A stretch of DNA of 64,000 bases from Bolinopsis microptera (GCF_026151205.1 NC_087081.1:10107113-10171112); one strand, 5' to 3'. Counted from the first letter of the stretch, positions 47,145-58,098 are shown. The notes: a model not told the origin generated them from the letters alone. Program-made: numbers and translations.

Positions 47145-47234
47145 CTCATGCTAGCTCGTCTCACTCTATTCGCATTTGCTCTGGTGATGAAGTATGTGGC
47201 TGCTTGCATTTTCACCCTCTATCTATTCACCACT
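47145..47234 (-). CDS. K2P gene candidate: exon after M4, with in-frame TAG
   Basis: Acceptor GTATTTCTCAG and donor AG|GTAATA bound 90 nt. Entering in phase 2 (completing GA+A, Glu) it reads VVNR, then TAG (47221-47219), then RVKMQAATYFITRANANRV and RRASM before the donor. The exit phase fits the next exon. An alternative acceptor at GATAG|AGG (start 47218) avoids the stop but breaks phase with the M4 exon. The stop may be a real lesion, a polymorphism or a sequence error. Confidence 0.4.
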
Positions 47235-47266
47235 CTGAGAAATACGATTAGCATTTTGCTACTAGG

Positions 47267-47393
47267 TGTTGCTAGGTGTTGCTAGGTGTTGCTAGGTGTT
47301 ACTAGGTGTTGCTACTAGGTGTTGCTACTAGGTGTTGCTACTAGGTGTTGCTAGGTGTTGCTAGATCTTGCTAGGTGTTGCTACTAGGTGTTG
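47267..47393. repeat. Minisatellite, 10/13-bp GCTAGGTGTT / GCTACTAGGTGTT
   Basis: About 11 mixed units of 10 and 13 bp, inside the inferred long K2P intron, about 30 bp upstream (in gene orientation) of the tail exon. Confidence 0.9.
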
Positions 47394-47807
47394 CAGGCCT
47401 GTAAATATCCATTGAAGATGTTACCAGAAGGAATTGAACTAGTCTCCTGAACACTTTAAAAATTTGAGCTGTTAATCACAAAGATTATGTAGATTTTTAT
47501 TTAATTATTGGTATTTTATCAATTTGGTATTTTAAATATTGGTATTTTAAATATTGGTATTTTACCAATTTATGGACTGTAATAGTGTAATCTATCAAAA
47601 TCTGGTCGCACCGTTTTTAATCATAATTCATAACTTTTGATGTATCGGAAGTTGTTACGGTTTTTTTCAAACCTACATGGTTAAAATGTAGCAAGTATCC
47701 AAATTTTGGTCGGAAAATTATCCCAAGACCGTTGTCTTGTGCAGTACCAATGCACATTATCAGAACTTATTATAGAACCATGCTGTCTGCTGACGAGTAT
47801 GCCTTAT

Positions 47808-48440
47808 CGGACCTCATTTGGACGGACATTACTTGAACGCTGGAGGCCCTATAGCGTTCATTTTAATGTCTGTTCAAATAAAGTCCGTTCAATTAATGTC
47901 CGTCCAAGTTAAAGTCCGTTGAAATTTTTTCAAAAATATTTCCGCAAGGGTTGCTTGCTATGCGGAGATGTGATGTATTATTTAGTATATTAACGCCTGT
48001 AGTCACTAGTCAGTGTATGCGCGGCGCGAGTGTATTTTAAAATTAATGTATTATGCGATATTATACAGATAAAAATTAAGCTCTACGGCAATTGAATTCA
48101 ATCACAAGTGTTTCCCTATTTAAAACATAATGTTCATATTATGAAGTGAGCTGATTAGAGCTTATAATTGAAATGAACGGAAATCTAGCGTCCGCCACAA
48201 CGAAACAACGGGCGCAATTCTTGTTACTGCTTAATGACTGCGTTTCTTACTTACTGTATAAAAAATGGATCTAAAAATCATTTGCTGAAATTTATAAAAC
48301 GTCAAAAATATTGGAAAAAATTCGGATTTTTGATGGTTTTAAATGCCTTCGAGCGTTCATATTATAAGTAATGTCCGTTCATAATTGTGTCCATTCATGT
48401 AATGTCTGTCCAAATAAGGTCGTCCGTCCAATTAAGGTCG
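47808..48440. mobile_element. MITE-like element with GTCCGTYCAA repeats
   Basis: The left end (GGACCTCATTTGGACGGACATTAC) and right end form inverted repeats; the reverse of 48385-48430 reads GACCTTAATTGGACGGACG. About a dozen GTCCGTTCA / GTCCGTCCAA words cluster at both ends (47860-47925 and 48345-48430). The exact ends and target duplication are not resolved. Confidence 0.6.
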
Positions 48441-49790
48441 TAAAAAACGTAATCTAATTTGAGCGATGGTTTGTCGGAAGGTGAAATGACAGTTGATGCA
48501 TGATCAAAAGTCTGGTCTGAACTCTAATTTAAAGACTTAACTTTCTATCCCTTACCATGCACATGCCATGAACATGCTGGGATATTAAAACACTGACAGA
48601 TTGGACGGTCAAATGACAAAATTTTGGCGCAGGGTCACGGATTGGCAGGTATAGTGTTTCCCACCTACACTTTATTTCACGATTCAAATTCTATTCACGA
48701 TTTGATTCTGCAGTGTCAATATAAATTACATGAACACTGCGCGAAACGTGGCACTCCCATGCAACATTAGAAGAGTGTGTCACGTGCAAGGTTGACGGTT
48801 CACTTTTCCGCCTCTCTACCATGATAATAATATAGTTCCAGTAAGAGACGTCAGAATTTAGCCTCCGAATATTGTTTTGATAGAAAAGGAGTGCCAGTTC
48901 CACTTAAATGTTGTGTGGAGTATGGTTAAAAAAGCAACTACAATTAGACATATACCTAACTACATACCTTACTACAAACCTAACTACATACCTTACATAC
49001 CTCACATGAACCGGTACTAAATTATTTTGTGAGCTAGACATGGCTAAGGTTTAAGAACAGAGGATGACTCTTTCGTATATAGTTTCTTTCGGTGTCAAAT
49101 TGTTATAGTTTCTTTGATTATTATATTATCATGGAAAAGACAGTTCGAAAACATAAAGAATGGGCGCTCACTAAGCATTAAATCAGTGTCATGCGTCAAC
49201 AAATTAATAATTTGACTAAGTTATTCAATAAGTAGGAAGCTAAGTTATCGGACATAAAATAGTCAATAATCTTACCGTTTTTTGGAAGCTATCGAGTGTC
49301 TCAGAGCGTTAAAGACGGCAGTTACTAACGTTAGCCCTGTGGAATTTAAGTACTATCTCTTATTTTGGAGCTGGTTTAAGCATGAAATTATAAGTTAAAA
49401 CAGCAATTCGTCTTTGATTACTTAGTAATTACCTGATTTTTGAATTGGAAGGAGTTGATTATCACTAAAATAATCATTAAAGCTGTATTTCGTCGGAATC
49501 GTTTAACTCGCATGGCGAGCGTCTTCCGATCCCATGATGTACTAAGACGTCAGGATTTTTCCCCACCAAGCTCTACAACATCGCTATTTGTTAGCCAGTG
49601 GCTTTCGCTAAGAGTAAGTTTTTTTGAGCGGAGGCCGAAAGTCAGAGACAGCTTGATTGCTTATTTAAATTTAAAGCCGGTGGTATTTACTAAATTTACA
49701 AGTTAATACCGTGTCAGCATCGATGCTAGTGGCAGTGCAGTATAAGTTACAATTACTTATATCAGCGGTAGGTGGAATTAGTATAAATAT
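48441..49790. other. Intronic or intergenic sequence, no gene recognised
   Basis: Short frames at 48691-48903 and 49440-49706 lack features. A 37-bp word (GTATTTCGTCGGAATCGTTY, then AACTCGCATGGCGAGCG) at 49485-49521 recurs at 51592-51628. Small CATACCT tandem words are at 48950-49010. Confidence 0.45.
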
Positions 49791-49796
49791 CTAGCA

Positions 49797-50700
49797 GCCA
49801 GCAGGAACCCGTTTAACCCTAAAGTAGTGTCAAGACTCAAGAGATTCAAATGATTATTACCTATTATGCTGATTTCAAGGCCATTAAAGCATTTGAACCA
49901 AGCTGGCTCTTACACTGCCGTTAACCGTAGCGCGAGTGCTGAGCGCAGTTTTTCAAAACTTAAAATTGTTAAGAATCGTTTACGGAACTCAATGGCAGAC
50001 AACAGACTGTCAAACTTATCAATCATGTCGATAGAAAAAGACATAATGGACAAACTAAATGTAAATGATGTGATTGATCGATTTGCTTTAAAGAAAAATA
50101 GAAGAATAAATCTCATTTACAAACAGTAAACAAAAATCATAAAGAGTTTTTTTGACTACATATCGATGGAAATTGGAAAATGTAAATTGCCCATGTCATA
50201 ATGTCTCCTACTGTCTATGGTGTCTTGTGTCCATAATGTCAAGTCTTGTGAGTTTAAAGTCTGTAATTTTTTCCTATTTGCATCAAAGCTGTCATTTTAT
50301 TCGATAACTGTCAATCTGCCAGATCCTCAAGCTGAGCTATCCGATTGTGCAGTGCTTATGAACAAACCCAGGTTGCTGCTCAACCTGGGTTGCAACTTCT
50401 CACTGCGGTATTTTATTCTGCAATTTCGAAAATCAAAAATTACCCCCGAAAATGTTAACAATTACTCTGATCGAAAACCTCGCTGAATTCCACTTTAACG
50501 TGAATTCAGTGGCCTCTGGTGCGTTCTAGACCCCCTAAAATCGCCGGGCGGCGCCTTCGGCGCTGCCTCCGGTGAACCAGTCAAAACAGTTTAAGTTGTA
50601 CTTGTATATATCTTTTACGGATTTTGCGGCGGAAAATCGTTTTAATAAGTTGATGCTGTGGTGTCAGTAAAATGGTACGGATATATATCGTCTCGCTTTA
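49797..50700. repeat. Penelope-like pseudo-LTR, interrupted by a hAT fragment
   Basis: 49797-49895 (CAGGAACCCGTTTAACCC to AAGCATTTGAACC) and 50600-50700 (TATCTTTTACGG to CGTCTCGCTTTAAG) are the two halves of a pLTR like that at 43885-44165. Between them is about 700 bp containing a hAT transposase end. TGAACCA flanks the insert on both sides. Confidence 0.7.
49893..50129 (+). pseudogene. hAT transposase C-terminal dimerisation region
   Basis: The frame reads SASAERSFSKLKIVKNRLRN, then SMADNRLSNLSIMSIEKDI and a basic end (FALKKNRRINLI), followed by TAA. This is the conserved C-terminal hAT dimerisation block (ASAERxFSxLKxIKxxLR...RLxxLxxLxIE). Upstream, LTLPLTVA appears in another frame, showing a frameshift just before it. 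The catalytic D-D-E parts are missing, so this is a fragment. It starts at the break in the pLTR. Confidence 0.85.
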
Positions 50701-51050
50701 AGATTTGATCAACCTGTCAAATTAGATTGAGAAGTCTGCTATTAGGTTTATAATGTATCATCCGCCAAATCAGTAAATCCTCAAGCTCTGATTAATCATA
50801 TCCCGTCTGAATATTAACAATATTCAGATATCTTTTACGTTTTTGCGGAAAGTCGTTTTAAAGTTGATGCTGTGGTGTCAGCAAAATGGTACGGATATAA
50901 TTCATAATTATATATCGTCTCGCTTTAAGATTTGATTAACCTGTTAAATTAGATTGAGAAGTCTGCTATTAAGTTTATAATGTATCATCCGCCAAATCAG
51001 TAAATCCGCCAAGTTCTGATTAATCATATCCGTCTGAATATTAACAACCT
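50602..51050. repeat. Tandem duplication of about 225 bp containing pLTR end
   Basis: Units about 50602-50826 and 50827-51050 both run from TATCTTTTACG through CGTCTCGCTTTAAGATTTG to CGTCTGAATATTAACAA. Identity is high, with small indels. Confidence 0.88.
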
Positions 51051-51173
51051 AATAGTAATACTAGACTAATCACTATCAGTCACCAACTTAAAATTTAACT
51101 ATCAAATATACACTAATTATGAGTAACTGCATTACAGAACGAATTACAGTGAGGGAGACTGGTTAAAACATAT

Positions 51174-51558
51174 GGTCATAGAACAGACAAGGCACTAGGA
51201 GTAGGTCGGGCGCCGGTCGGAGGTCTGTCGGGCGCCGGTCGGAGGTCTGTAGGGCGCCGGTCGGAGGTCTGTAGGGCGCCGGTCGGAGGTCTGTTAGGCG
51301 CCTGAAGGTGAGCGCCGGTCAGACTAGAGGTCGACCGGCGCCCGACCAGGGACAAAATGAAATCGCGGCATGCGTACGGAATCGCGATTTTTCCCATTAT
51401 GTGCGACAAATTTTATGTATAGTTTAATGTATAGCCTGTTAAATTACGCGGTATCGCGATTTTTGGCCAAAATAATCGCGAAATCCTTTTGTCCCTGCGC
51501 CCAACCGATGCGACCTCCGACCGGCGCCCGACCGAACTGCCTTGTCTGTTCTATGACC
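51174..51558. mobile_element. 385-bp inverted-repeat element with 8-bp target duplication
   Basis: Ends GGTCATAGAACAGACAAGGCA / TGCCTTGTCTGTTCTATGACC are flanked by AAACATAT at 51166-51173 and 51559-51566. Next to the left terminal repeat are about five copies of a 24-bp unit (GGGCGCCGGTCGGAGGTCTG). One inverted copy lies by the right end (51507-51530). An 8-bp duplication with GG-starting ends could fit Merlin, hAT or a short Mutator-type element; no transposase is present. Confidence 0.85.
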
Positions 51559-51589
51559 AAACATATTGATACAAGTGATACGAAAAGTT

Positions 51590-52745
51590 TTGTATTTCGT
51601 CGGAATCGTTCAACTCGCATGGCGAGCGCCCTCCAGTTCTTTCTTGGACGACCCCTAGGGCCTAGATCTTCTCCCATGCGCAGGGGTTCAGTAAAGCAGA
51701 TACTTAGGAAGCCTAGTGTCTGGCATTCTGGTGACAGGGCCAAACCAGCGCAGGCGGTTTGCTCCTATGTACGTCTCTACTGGATTTATCCTTGCACTCT
51801 CCGGCCCTTCTGTGTTTCTAACCCGGCCGATCTTATCTGCTATCCTAAGTATTCTCCTAAAGCAAAGCTGATACAACACCTCAAAGCGATGTGGCTGCTT
51901 TTTGGTTGTGTTCCAAACCTCGCTACCGTATAACAATATTGTCAAAACTGCTGCCTTATAAATCCTTATCTTTGTATAAGACTAAGTCTTATGTTGCGGT
52001 TTTTTCCATATATTACTGAGTTGGTTGAAGGCTACGGAAGCTTTCTGAATCCTAGCAGATAGCTCACGGTCGATAGTGCCGATAGTGCCGTCGCTGGAAA
52101 TAATTGTACCTAAGTTATAATTAGTACGTAAAGTCACTAACTTGCTGCTGGCGTGTCTTAGACAGTGGTGTTCACTGTGGCTTCTTTCGTGTATGGCCGT
52201 TGAGAGGTTGATTTACCAATTACCATAGTCTCAGTCTTTTTACCATTGATTCTCAGACCTCCCTGGGCACCATACATACACAAAAGGTCAGTTGTTTCTT
52301 GAAGACCTTCCTCGTTGTTATCTAGTACTAGTAGTAGTACAGCCATGTCATCTGCAATCTGCATAATCCGTATAATTATATAGCACAGTGATAATTTATA
52401 TCATCTACAAGCGGACTGATAGATCTTTAAAGAACCGCTCCGTGAGACACCACTTTGTTGCTTTCTGTTCTCTCAGCAGCCACAGTGAGGCATACATTAA
52501 AAGTGGGGGACCCTGAATGTCTCCTTGGCCACTGCCAGAACTTACTTCAAAGTTCAAACCATTCTGACAATTCACCGTTGTGTCTGGCAGCACTGACAGT
52601 AATTCCATTAACGTTCCATTAAAGTTCCATTAAAGTTCCATTAAAGAATGCCTGTTTAATTCGGATGTATTTACATGGCAGGCCATAATGATCGAAAGCT
52701 TTCCAAACAAAATTCCTGTCGATTGAATCAAAAGATGCCTGTCAT
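51590..52745 (-). pseudogene. RTE-like LINE reverse transcriptase, degraded 3' part
   Basis: Read 5' to 3' on the minus strand in several frames: SFDSIDRNFVWKAFDHYGLP (RT motif A region), FEVSSGSGQGDIQGPPL (motif B) and MQIADDMAVLLLVLDN (motif C; ADD kept). GGLRINGKKTETMVIGKS, TILLYGSEVWNTTKKQ and NRLRWFGPVTRMPDTRLPK follow. The LLYGxExW and RWFGHxxRM pair is typical of RTE-type and related LINE C-termini. There are many frameshifts and stops. One contributor is a tandem of TTCCATTAAAG units at 52608-52645 that disrupts the FNGTL codons. The endonuclease and 5' part are absent. Confidence 0.82.
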
Positions 52746-52829
52746 AGTGACATCCAATGAATTGAAAACGTGACTACAGTTGGAGACTAAAGTGCGTTAC
52801 TCCGAACTCTCCCAATTTTGCCGAATTCC

Positions 52830-53050
52830 ATGAATTCAAGACAATTATGGTAGTGGTAGTCTCCATTTATGGAATTGGATGTGCTCTTTATAATTTCATA
52901 TTGAGTATTTGTACCAAGCTACCAGTAATAAAGTGGCGACTGCCAATGCGTCGTCATGACGATTTTTGAATGGCCGCGGAGTGCTGCAGAGTGCAGACGT
53001 CGCGTGGGTACTGCGTGAGTTACCCTTTTTAAGGGAGCTTCAAGTTATTT
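52830..53050. other. Short spacer, no gene recognised
   Basis: No features apart from simple words. Confidence 0.4.
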
Positions 53051-53054
53051 TTCT

Positions 53055-53292
53055 AACCCTGACCAGTAATCCTAACCTTAACCCTTACCCTAACCGTAAC
53101 CGGCTAACCGGCTAACCGGCTAACCGGCTAACCCTATCCCAGTAACCCTAGCCCTAACTCTAACCCTAACCCTAACTCTAACCCTAACTCTAACCCTAAC
53201 CCTAACTCTAACCCTATCCCAGTAACCCTAACCCTAACTCTAACCCTAACTCTAACTCTAACCCTAACCCAAACCCCCCCCCCCCCCCCCCC
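53055..53292. repeat. Degenerate telomere-like (CCCTAA)n array with C-tract
   Basis: TAACCCTAAC and variants CTCTAA and CCGGCTAA are repeated over about 220 bp, followed by a run of about 19 C (53273-53292). It is internal to the window with ordinary sequence on both sides. Confidence 0.92.
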
Positions 53293-53615
53293 ATTACCAA
53301 CCTCTCGTGGCCGGGGTCTGGCCTCTAATAAGAATCTACTGCAGTGGGGTGCCATATAATGTTTTCGTAATTCTGATAATGACAATACAAACAGTTTTAA
53401 ACTACAAATTTCCATTACCATAACTACGTTTCTGGACCACCGATTTACGAAATTGTACACTTCCTGTGATCACGAATCTGCTCATTTGATTAATTGTACC
53501 ACAAATTGTTTTTTTATTTTAATCAAAAACCAATGATCTCAAGTTATGAACATCTCGAGGCTTTAAAGCTTTAAGAAGGTCGAGGAACTGGAAGTAGATT
53601 TAATGATTGCCTTAT

Positions 53616-54707
53616 TAGTCCAGTCATTTATGGACATTTATGGACATTTATGGAAATGAACCTGCAAATTTGCAGATACTCACGAAACTTTGCACAGACC
53701 TTCCCAAAGGTATGAATAAACAATTTTCGGTTGGAGACATTTTTTTACCGTGGGGAAAACCCAGGAGGGCCACGCCCATATTGACCCAATAACGTAACTG
53801 ACCCCTTGCTTCTGAAGGTCGTAGAGACTTCAAAATAGGCTTAAACGAAGCCGCATATGCATGTTTATATAAGAGTTATTGATCAACACATGGCCTAAAA
53901 TCCTTACTTTTCGAGAAATTCGCCAAAAACCATTTTGGGCGTGGCGCTGAGCCCATTTTACTAACTTTTGATAGGATTGTGATAGAGTCTTTGAATAGCG
54001 TGCAAAAGAACCGCAATTGGCATATTTATGTATGACTTACGAAGAAACATATGCCTTAAAGTGCTTACTTTTTCAGTTATTGGCGAAAAACTGATTTTCG
54101 GTTCCAGAAATCATGCAAAAATATGGGTATCTGGTAAATTGGGCTATAAAGGCCCTAGAGATTTTTGAATGAGTGCAAATTGTGCAGAATGGCCATGTTT
54201 ATATACAACTTATGAAGCAATATGCACCCTAAAATGCTTACTTTTCGAGTTATTTGGGGAAAAAACAGAGAAGATTTGCACAAAATAGAGCAAAATTGGT
54301 TATATCAGCCATTTTTGCCTCCCGTTCTACGTTAATAACTCGAAAAATTTAAAGACTCTATCACAATCCTATCAAAAGTTAGTAAAATGGGCTCAGCGCC
54401 ACGCCCAAAATGGTTTTGGCGAATTTCTCGAAAAGTAAGGATTTTAGGCCATGTGTTGATCAATAACTCTTATATAAAACATGCATATGCAGCTTCGTTT
54501 ATGCCTATTTTGAAGTCTCTACGACCTTCAGAAGCTAGGGGTCAGTTACGTTATTGGGTCAATATGGGCGTGGCCCTCCTGGGTTTTCCCCACGGTAAAA
54601 AAATGTCTCCAACCGAAAATTGTTTATTCATACCTTTGGGAAGGTCTGTGCAAAGTTTCGTGAGTATCTGAAGATTTGCAGGCAGCTGTCCTTAAATGAC
54701 TGGACTA
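53616..54707. mobile_element. TA-flanked fold-back MITE, 1.09 kb, with about 175-bp internal modules
   Basis: Arms of about 380 bp (53616-53995 and 54335-54707) are near-perfect reverse complements starting GTCCAGTCATTTA, with TA at both outer ends. Three degenerate direct modules (about 53852, 54018 and 54202) each run ATGTTTATATA-type, ACTTAYGAA, GCTTACTTTTCGAGTTAT, GGCGAAAAAC. No transposase. The TA duplication fits the Tc1/mariner-type pattern but is weak evidence alone. Confidence 0.82.
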
Positions 54708-54794
54708 TATATGATACAAAGAAAACTCCATTTACGGAAGTGAGGAGAGTTAGGACTCCTCCATAGTCCATAACTACATTAAATACATTCCTTC

Positions 54795-57381
54795 TAGTTA
54801 GGGACAATTAACATTAATACAGGACCATCTGGGAAAAAATTTGCAACAAGCTGATTTTTACAGGAATGTGTTGTCCATAGTGTCAGGAACCACCCCAAAG
54901 AGTTTCCAATCTGGATCTGTTGAGCAAAAAAAGTTACAGCCAATTTTCTTCAGGCGCGTATGTCAGCCTGAGGACCGCACTTGAAAAACTCGTAACTATC
55001 GTAATAAAGACCCCCAGGAGCACCATAGGGAGTGCAAAATGACCGCAATAGTGACATTATGTGGGGCGAATCAGTGTTTTAGGGTCGACAGATCTTTACT
55101 TATTGAGATAATTTCATTTTTATAGGCTAACCTCTCAAAAATTTACTAAAATTTTACTTAAATTTGGAAATTTAGCAAAATTGTTGTACAATTAAAACAT
55201 TGTCTAGTTATCAGTATTCAAATTCTAAAATTTACTTTCAATTGTCAATTGATCCTTATATTAGTATAGTAAATAATATACATATCACATCAAATTCTGT
55301 AAAAAAAAGGTCCTGAATTATTAGCATGGTGTCTTTGATTGGCAACTATTAGGTCACTTCTGGCTATCCCATTTCCTCAGAGTTGTTTGATTCTTCTGAA
55401 TCGTCCTGTCTTTCGGGTGCATTAGTGCAACTTAATCCGTGACATTGGCCACATGCCGGTAGATCGCAGCTTTAGTCGGGATTGGCCGGTAGTATCCTTC
55501 AGAACTCATCTCCCATCCATAATGTAGTGGATTTAGACTTGCAGTGTCGAGTGTCACCCAGTTATGGTACTGAAGATATGATCTTAATATATGCTCAGTT
55601 GCAGAGAATGTAGACGGTGGTAGCCTTGATGGGTTGAGTTTTTTCTTTGCTATCATTCTACTGTAGCTGAGAAATCTGAGAGTTTCAAGTGCCTTGGTTT
55701 TATCTCCATAGATATGTTGAAACAAGGAGTTAGGAGAGGCCAGCTTCAATTACTTCATTTGTTGAAACTCTCACAGTGAGTAATGATGCTAAATGACCCT
55801 CCTCATGAAAAGAAACTACCTTTTTCAATATCTTCACCTTACCAAAGCCATGTATACTGCTGACCGTGTCACATCCTGGGAAACTGTGAACAAACAGTAA
55901 TATGCGTTTTATGTTGGCATCAAGAGCATTTACTATTTTACTGATCGAGTGTGAGCCGTTTCTGGTCGTCATCACAATTTCATTGTCATTCTCAGTAAAA
56001 TGATGAATAAGGAGGCAAAGTATATCAGTATCCTCTGCTTTTACCTCAACATCTTCGTAGAAGGACAAGTTTTAAAGCTTTACTATCTACCATGGTATCA
56101 GCATCATCAGTAGCTACATGTACTTCAATTCCATGTTCTGTAAAAACGTTCGACAGAAGCTTTATAAGCTCATGGTTGTTTTTTGAGTTGCTGAACAGTT
56201 TTTTCATCGGAACTGTGCACACAGTAGTACTTTTAATAGCTATATCAGAGCAGTATGTCTTGATTCTTCGCTGATGCTCATGATCTTTTGTTGATCGGGC
56301 ATAGCCATCAAACACAACAATCACTTTCCGCTGTTCGGATTTCGGAACTAGCTTAAGGTATTCATTAGCTATGTCGCCGTATGTTTCAAAGCCTGTGAAC
56401 GAGGTAACTTGATAGAGTAGCCATCCACCATCAATTATTAATGGAGAGGATGGGTTGCTAAATGTCACAGTACAATCAACAACATTCTTGAGGTATTGCC
56501 CAAGGGCTGCCTTGTTTGCTTTTCTCATCATCTGCTCATTGTTAAAAAGACTCATCGGCATTGCTGTGAGCTCATATTGGAAGCTTTCCTCCAGTGTAGA
56601 CTCTCGTTCTGATGCGAAGACAGATGAGTTCTGAAGGATACTACGGCCAATCCCGACTAAAGCTGCGATTGCCCCGGCAGGGATGCTCAACCTCATTTGC
56701 TGCAATTGCTCGGTGGAGGTTGAGAACCCTTGTAAGTACTTAAGGTGTTCCTGACGGAAGTATGGCTTTAAATGTCTACCTGCATGTGGCCAATGTCATG
56801 GATTAAGTTGCACTAATGCACCCGAAAGACAGGACGATTCAGGAGAATCAAACAACTCTGAGGAAATGGGATAGCCAGAAGTGACCTAATAGTTGCCAAT
56901 CAAAGACACCATGCTAATAATTCAGGACCTTTTTTTACAGAATTTGATGTGATATGTATATTATTTACTATAATCTAAGTAGAATTTGATGTGATATGTA
57001 TATTATTTACTATAATTTAAGTAAAATTTCAAAATTTTAGTAAATTTTTGAGAGGTTAGCCTATAAAAATGAAATTATCTCAATAAGTAAAGATCTGACG
57101 ACCCTAAAACACTGATTCGCCCCACATAATGTCACTATTGCGGTCATTTTGCACCCCCTATGGTGCTCCTGGGGGTCTTTATTACGATAGTTACGAGTTT
57201 TTCAAGTGCGGTCCTCAGGCTGACATACGCGCCTGAAGAAAATTGGCTGTAACTTTTTTTGCTCAACAGATCCAGATTGGAAACTCTTTGGGGTGGTTCC
57301 TGACACTATGGACAACACATTCCTGTAAAAATCAGCTTGTTGCAAATTTTTTCCCAGACATTTTACATTATTCCCTAACTA
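54795..57381. mobile_element. TA-flanked element with about 700-bp terminal inverted repeats and one gene
   Basis: Left arm 54795-55500 and right arm about 56636-57381 are reverse complements, with a divergent patch around 56690-56785. The ends are TAGTTAGGGA / TCCCTAACTA, giving a possible TA duplication. Only one coding region is inside, on the minus strand, and it spans nearly the full distance between the arms. No DDE transposase was recognised. Confidence 0.82.
55432..56785 (-). pseudogene. XPG/FEN-like nuclease relative carried by an inverted-repeat element, two frameshifts
   Basis: Three overlapping frames (56785-56046, 56068-55730, 55749-55432) make one protein of about 430 residues. 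The first frame opens upstream of ATG 56705 (HWPHAGRHLKPYFRQEHLKY). It holds LIIDGGWLLYQV, KVIVVFDGYARSTKDHEHQR and EVHVATDDADTMV. The second holds AEDTDILCLLIHHF and LLFVHSFPGCDTVSSIHGFG followed by KVKILKKV. An early DGG, a VxFDG, acidic DAD/EDTD pairs and GCDxxxSIxGxGKxK recall the order of acidic residues and the helix-two-turn-helix of FEN1/XPG nucleases. Function is inferred from this order only. The third frame is a C-terminal region without motifs that ends within the left arm. Similar proteins with an SGCDTTSA-type box are common as uncharacterised proteins in invertebrate genomes. The frameshifts suggest this copy is inactive. Confidence 0.6.
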
Positions 57382-57434
57382 TTCTGTATCATCCTCAATA
57401 AATGTAATAGATTTGTAGAGTTGTAATATGTTCA

Positions 57435-58090
57435 ATGTTCATGACAGGCAGATTCTGATAAGTCCACAATTAGTTAACCCATTCGGGAATGCAAATCTTA
57501 AGATATATTATCTTGGTAAATTTGAGATCAACGCTAACATTAAGAGTAGCCATGAAAAATACCTTTTTAGACATATTCTACTAAGAATTTTAGTACTTCT
57601 GTCTAGACATATCTCGAAAATTATCGATCGTTTGAAAGTCATAAACTTCCGGTCACGATATATTGAAAGCTATAAAGTGGTTATTAGGTCATATCTGGTT
57701 GACTACCAATGATGACTAGACATCTGAACCGTTAAATATAACATCTAGACACTAGACAGTATGGACTACTTCCTTAGTTCTTTACAGTTAGAGGGTCTAG
57801 CTACTTATCTTAAAATTTATCAAATCAGCTGATTCTGACAGACAGATTCTAAAATCGTCAAGCGTCCGAAACCCACAAGCTCACGGTCACGATATCTAAT
57901 ATCTTGAATTTGATTTTTCAACTATATTTACTGGGGAAGTAAAGCTTATCTTATCATACGATCTAATCTGACAAGTATTTTAAGGGACCGGTTAAGCTGC
58001 TATCACGTTCATATCTGGTTTACTAGTTTGATCCGTTTCATATATCATCTAGACGTCAGTATCTATGGATTACGTTCCGTCTAGCTATAG
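57435..58090. repeat. Degenerate direct duplication of about 300-390 bp
   Basis: CAGGCAGATTCTGATAAGTC, CACGATATATTGAAAGCTAT and CATCTAGACACTAGACAGTA at 57445-57770 are echoed by similar words at 57830-58090. The open frame at 57428-57712 lies within it and has no recognised domain. Confidence 0.55.
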
Positions 58091-58098
58091 GGTCTAGC

